From positions 4,571,501-4,635,500 of the forward strand of contig CAMRHE010000028.1 of NCBI GenBank assembly GCA_947044405.1: a stretch of DNA of 64,000 nt, given 5' to 3'. This DNA is from Leptodactylus fallax. Taxonomy: Eukaryota; Chordata; Amphibia; Anura; Leptodactylidae. The notes under the pieces were generated by a model that saw only the letters and a list, made by a program, of their open reading frames with translations, was not told the DNA's origin and ran no database searches. The position numbers were made by a program, and so were the translations under genes. Of the stretch, positions 52,701-57,900 are shown piece by piece; the stretch's first letter is position 1, and the number at the start of each line of letters is the position of its first letter.

Positions 52701-54939
52701 ATTAGACATTGCCTGCCATAATATATTAGACTCTACCTGCCATTCTATATTAGACACTGCCTGCCATTCTATATTAGACACTACCTGATATTCTATATTA
52801 GACACTGCCTGCCATTCTATATTAGACACTGCCTGCCATTCTATATTAGACACTACCTGATATTCTATATTAGACACTGCCTGCCATTCTATATTAGACA
52901 CTACCTGATATTCTATATTAGACACTGTCTGCCATTCTATATTAGACACTACCTGACATTCTATATTAGACATTGCCTGCCATTCTATATTAGACACTTC
53001 TTGCCATTCTATGTTAGACATGGCCTACCATTCTATATTGGACATTGGCAGTTGAGTAATGTGAAGCTCCTGGGCCCCAATGCAAAATCTGTACTTGACC
53101 CCAAAACTATCATTTATTATTATAGTACTGTGTCCTTTTATTGAGAGGAGACAGCTTATGGGTCCCCCAAAGGCAGGTACAACCTGGATACCGTCATTTT
53201 ATATGGTTGCTATTTATGGTTATTTTGCTCTTTACAATGGACTATCTCCACCATTATAAATGTATAGTAGTTAATACTTACATCGCTAAGCTGCTTGGAA
53301 TTCACCTCGGCTTGGACCTGGACTGGGGAATCGGCAACTTGAGTGAATTTAATTGTACCTGGGTGTTTCTTGTAGACATACTGGAAAAAAAAAAATCAGA
53401 ATTATAAAGATATATGCGGTTATTGCTGAAGAGTCCCATTCAAATGAATGGAACTGAGCTGCAATACCAGGCACAGCCACTAAAGACAGTATGGAGCTGT
53501 CTCTGGTAAGTAATATGGAGGATGCAAATTATGCTGCTGCTCTTGTCTTAAATAGGGTCACTTAAACTCTGATGCATTATTTATAACCCAGGCCTTCTCC
53601 TATGGAACAGAGGGACCTTTAGACCCCCTTGAGCTCCAGGACCAATCCACTATGTATACCAATGTACTATATTCACAGATTACACTATTAGTAGGGTATC
53701 CTTTGTTAGACTTACATCTTTACACTGATCTAACTTCTTGCCAGCTTCATATTCGGGAGTAACAGTCTGGGGGAAGTAACAACTGGCTTTGTCCTCTTCA
53801 TAGTCGGCTTTGTAATTTTTCTGTTTTAAAGAGAAAAGGATTAAAATGTTTAAGGAGCCGCAAGACTTAAGAGTTAAATCTAAGACTTAGTCCTAGGTTC
53901 ACTTACGTCACTTATTATGTTGGAAACTTTGGTGCAATGAATCATGTATGGATCCTCGTAGCTGCCGATGTAATGTCCTTGGATATTCCTATTATAGTGA
54001 TCCTTATATCTGAGCTAAAATATAGAAGAAATGAGATAAAGTAACGAAAAGAGAAAACAAATATTCAATGTCTATACCAGTAATGCCGGATTCAGACAGC
54101 CATAATATAGACCCATTTCATCATCCATATTATGGCACCAACAGCCAGACCCCAAAGCTCTACAGAACCAATATGGAACTCTATGGTGACCTGAATTCTG
54201 TTTAGGAGAGCTGTAGGCGGTTCAGATGTAGCCATAGTACGGTAGTCTGTAGAAAACATTGCCAAATACTTGCATGCACAAGTAAGGATCTGTTCACATC
54301 TGGCTTGGTGTATTTGTTGAGACTATTTCCCAACCTCTGACATATACCACTATATAGCCGTAAAGCAGCATGTTTCCTCTGACCATAATGGTTAAGGATA
54401 TATTGAGCAGTATTGAAGTGGCCTATTGCGTGACCTGCTTTTCTATACAGTAAAAAAAAATGTGCGCTATACCCCCTTATTAGAGGCCAACACCACACTC
54501 AGGCTTTGTTCGCAGATTCCGATGAAAAGACAGAGAAAAGTTCTGCGCGGATGATTTTCCTCTCCGCCAGTTTAAGTATAAAAACGGCAGAAACCCGAAA
54601 GACACCCAGCAGACCCCATTATAGTCTATGGGGTCTGTGGGTAACTGATGTTTTAATGGATGGGCTCTTCATCATTCAGATCCGCCGGGAACCCATACGA
54701 CGGAGAGCACATTGTAAGTGTGAACCTCGCCTTAGCTATATTTCACATATACGCTGGGGCCTACTTACATCACTGTAGTTCTTTAGGACATTATCAATCT
54801 GAAACTTGGGGGTATCACAGTAGTTAATACTGGTTCCTCTGGCTTTTTCATAAGACTCCTTATATAATTTCTGAAAAAAAACAAAAATAATGTATGTTTA
54901 GATCGATAGATAGATAGATAGATAGATAGATGATGATAC

Positions 54940-54984
<45 letters not shown>

Positions 54985-57900
54985 GATAGATATTAATTTC
55001 CATGCATCTACTTTTCAGACTTATACTTACATCGCTCAGGGCATTTCCAGCATTTCTGAGTTGCCGCAGTAAGGGGTTTTCTGTGGCGGGAAGAGTATGG
55101 TAGCCTGTGGGTCCCTTGGCCTTCTCATAATCTGCTTTGTATTTCACCTACAGAAGTAATGTGGATAAAAGAATCTCTTCAGAATACATACATAAACTTC
55201 TGCTTCATGCGTTGGAAATAGGTTGAGCAGCAATACCAAGCACAGCCACTATACAATGCATGGCACTGTGCTTGGTAAATACCGAAGAGGTTGCAGTGCT
55301 CATCCCATCGCTGCAGCCTGCTCAAACATCTGATCAGCAGGGGGTCCAGGTGTCAGACTCCTGACAATCTTTAATTAATGATCAATCCTACGGATAGGTC
55401 ATCAATTATATAGCCTAAAAATTCCTTTAATATTATTATACAGAAAATGATCTATAGATCTATAGGAAGGCAGAATGATCGGGTCTTCCTTTCCTTCTTA
55501 CCGCGCTAGCGTTTATTCCGGCTTTCTTCTTAACTTGATACTCTGGAGTTTCTGTCTGCATGAAGTAGATTTGGTCTTTAGTGTTTTCAAAGTCTTCTTG
55601 GTATTTCCTCTGTTGGCAAAAAAAAAAAAAAAAAAAGTTTACAAGGGTTCACTTACTTTTTAAATCATATTACAGTACCGTATTAAATCATGGTATTATC
55701 TACTTACATCGCTCAGATTGTCGGCATTCATTCTCGCAACTGCAATTTCGTAGCAAGGAGTCTGACTCCATTTGCCTTTGACTTTTTTGTCATAATCCTC
55801 GTGGTATTTTATCTGCATCAGGGAAGAAACAAAGAATGTGAAAAGACGGGGGAAAAGGTAATGTGGGCAATATAATAAATCCAATAAGCAGAAAATAATA
55901 TGAAAAAAAAAAAAAAAAAAAATCGGAGGATAAAAAATTAAATATTTTATTGCCTCAAAAATATTGGTGATGGAAATATCTTGTAAGAACTTATTTTGTA
56001 AGTTCTGGTAATAATGAAACAACACGACTAATTTGGGGCCATTTGGATTTTCCTATAACTCAGAAAATCCAACTACAAAAACTGGACACAAATAGGTAAA
56101 AACACAATAGAGCAGATTAATTAATTCTATCTAATAGTATACAAACATAGGCTGAGGCCTTATCACAAAAATTTTGCCAAAATTTTAGCACATAATCCAT
56201 CTTAAGCCACTCCTGTCCCACAAAAACATATGCCTTTCCCAAAAGCCACGTCCCTTGTCTGATGAGACACAAAAAGTGGCGTAGGACATCCACACCAGGT
56301 TTATGACTCAAAGTACATCAGAATTTTGGTGCATTTTTATTAGTAAATCTACCCCAAACAGTGGCAATCATAATGGGAAAGACATGAGCAGCACCAAAGT
56401 GGTTCCAGCACTTCAATGAGTGTAGACCAACTTAATTTGGAACAACATTAAGGATCCTTTCAGAAGAGCCTCCTCTATTCTACGCAACTAAATATCTAGA
56501 AGATCGAGATCCGAAAGCAAGAAACTCATAGTGTAAACAGACACCATGTTGACCATACTTTCAGGTACAACTACCCTTACGCAAGACAACAAAGGGCAAT
56601 TGTACCAGAATCATGTAAGTATGATCCACATAGAAGGTGATTTGCGCAATAAAGATTACTTTCATACTCTTGAGTTCTAGATCTTCCGCCGATAAGTCCG
56701 TGTGTCATGGTGGTCTACAGAGCAAATACAATCACGAACAGGTGTATGAGAAGGGTGGTATAAAGACATGAGGGTCGCCTTATATTTAATGTTGACCAGG
56801 ATAGTATTTACATGCAATAAAATGAATATCTTACATCGCTCAGCTGCTGGCTCACTTTCTTGGCCATCTCAATATCAGGTCGATCAGCCAGAGAGGTGAA
56901 CTGAAGCTTCTGCTCATCGTATGCCTTCTTGTAGTTGATCTGTAAGAAGTTTGATAAGTAACAATCCAAATTGGGAATTATACTCTTGTTGTCCGTGGTT
57001 ACAGCATATATACTTATACACTGGAAAATTGAAGTGGTCAAGATGTCTCCAAGGATGGTATTAGTGATAGTTTTTGGCCACTGTCAAAGTTCTCTATAGG
57101 TTTCCAAAATGTACCTACCTGAAACTCACCATTTTCAATTTCCTCTACTGTTCCTTACTAGGCCACAGCTGGAATTTGTGGTGGTAATAAAGTTATGTAG
57201 GGAGCCCATCCTGCACCAACACTTACCTAAGAAATAACCCTTAGGCATAGGCTTTGGCTTTATTCTAGTAAGGACACTGAGGGATCTCAGGATGAGATAA
57301 GCAAAACCTTTTGGAAAACGTTGCTTGATGTGGCCTACAGCTTGCAGTACATTAAATAATATGCTATAGTCTCCATGAAATACATACGTCACTCAAAGCT
57401 TTCTGGGCCTTAGCAACTCTCCGCAGTTCTGGACTATCCGAGTAAGGGAAATAAGTTGACTTGTCCTCTTCCCAATCTGCTGTGTAGAGTTTCTACAGAA
57501 GAAATAGAGAAAAATATATTGAGTACTAAAGGACATTTTAGTGGTTGAATAGGTTCTAAAGACAATGTTCATTCTCATAAGGAACATAGACCTTACACAC
57601 ATATCATAGAACAGTGGTAATGTATAGTAGGCGGAAAATGAAGCAATACAAAGATATATTGTGACACTTGCCTTGCTGAACATTGAAGTATTTTTCACTG
57701 CTTGAACAAGTTCAGGAGCATCAGGGGGCAGCAGGTACTTTTCCTTTGTATCTTCCCAATTTTGCTTGTACAGAACCTAGAATAACAAAATATCAGCGAC
57801 CGTCCGTCATGTAAGGACCACTGAGATACTAGAGAGGAAGCACAAGCCTGCTGAGAGTAAGAGCTCACTTACCTTGCTCACTTGTTGAGAGACCTTTTTG

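Noticed and set aside
47665..53048. CRISPR array or other direct-repeat defence locus
   Set aside because: Units are directly adjacent without unique spacers, inside a vertebrate gene intron. It is a minisatellite.
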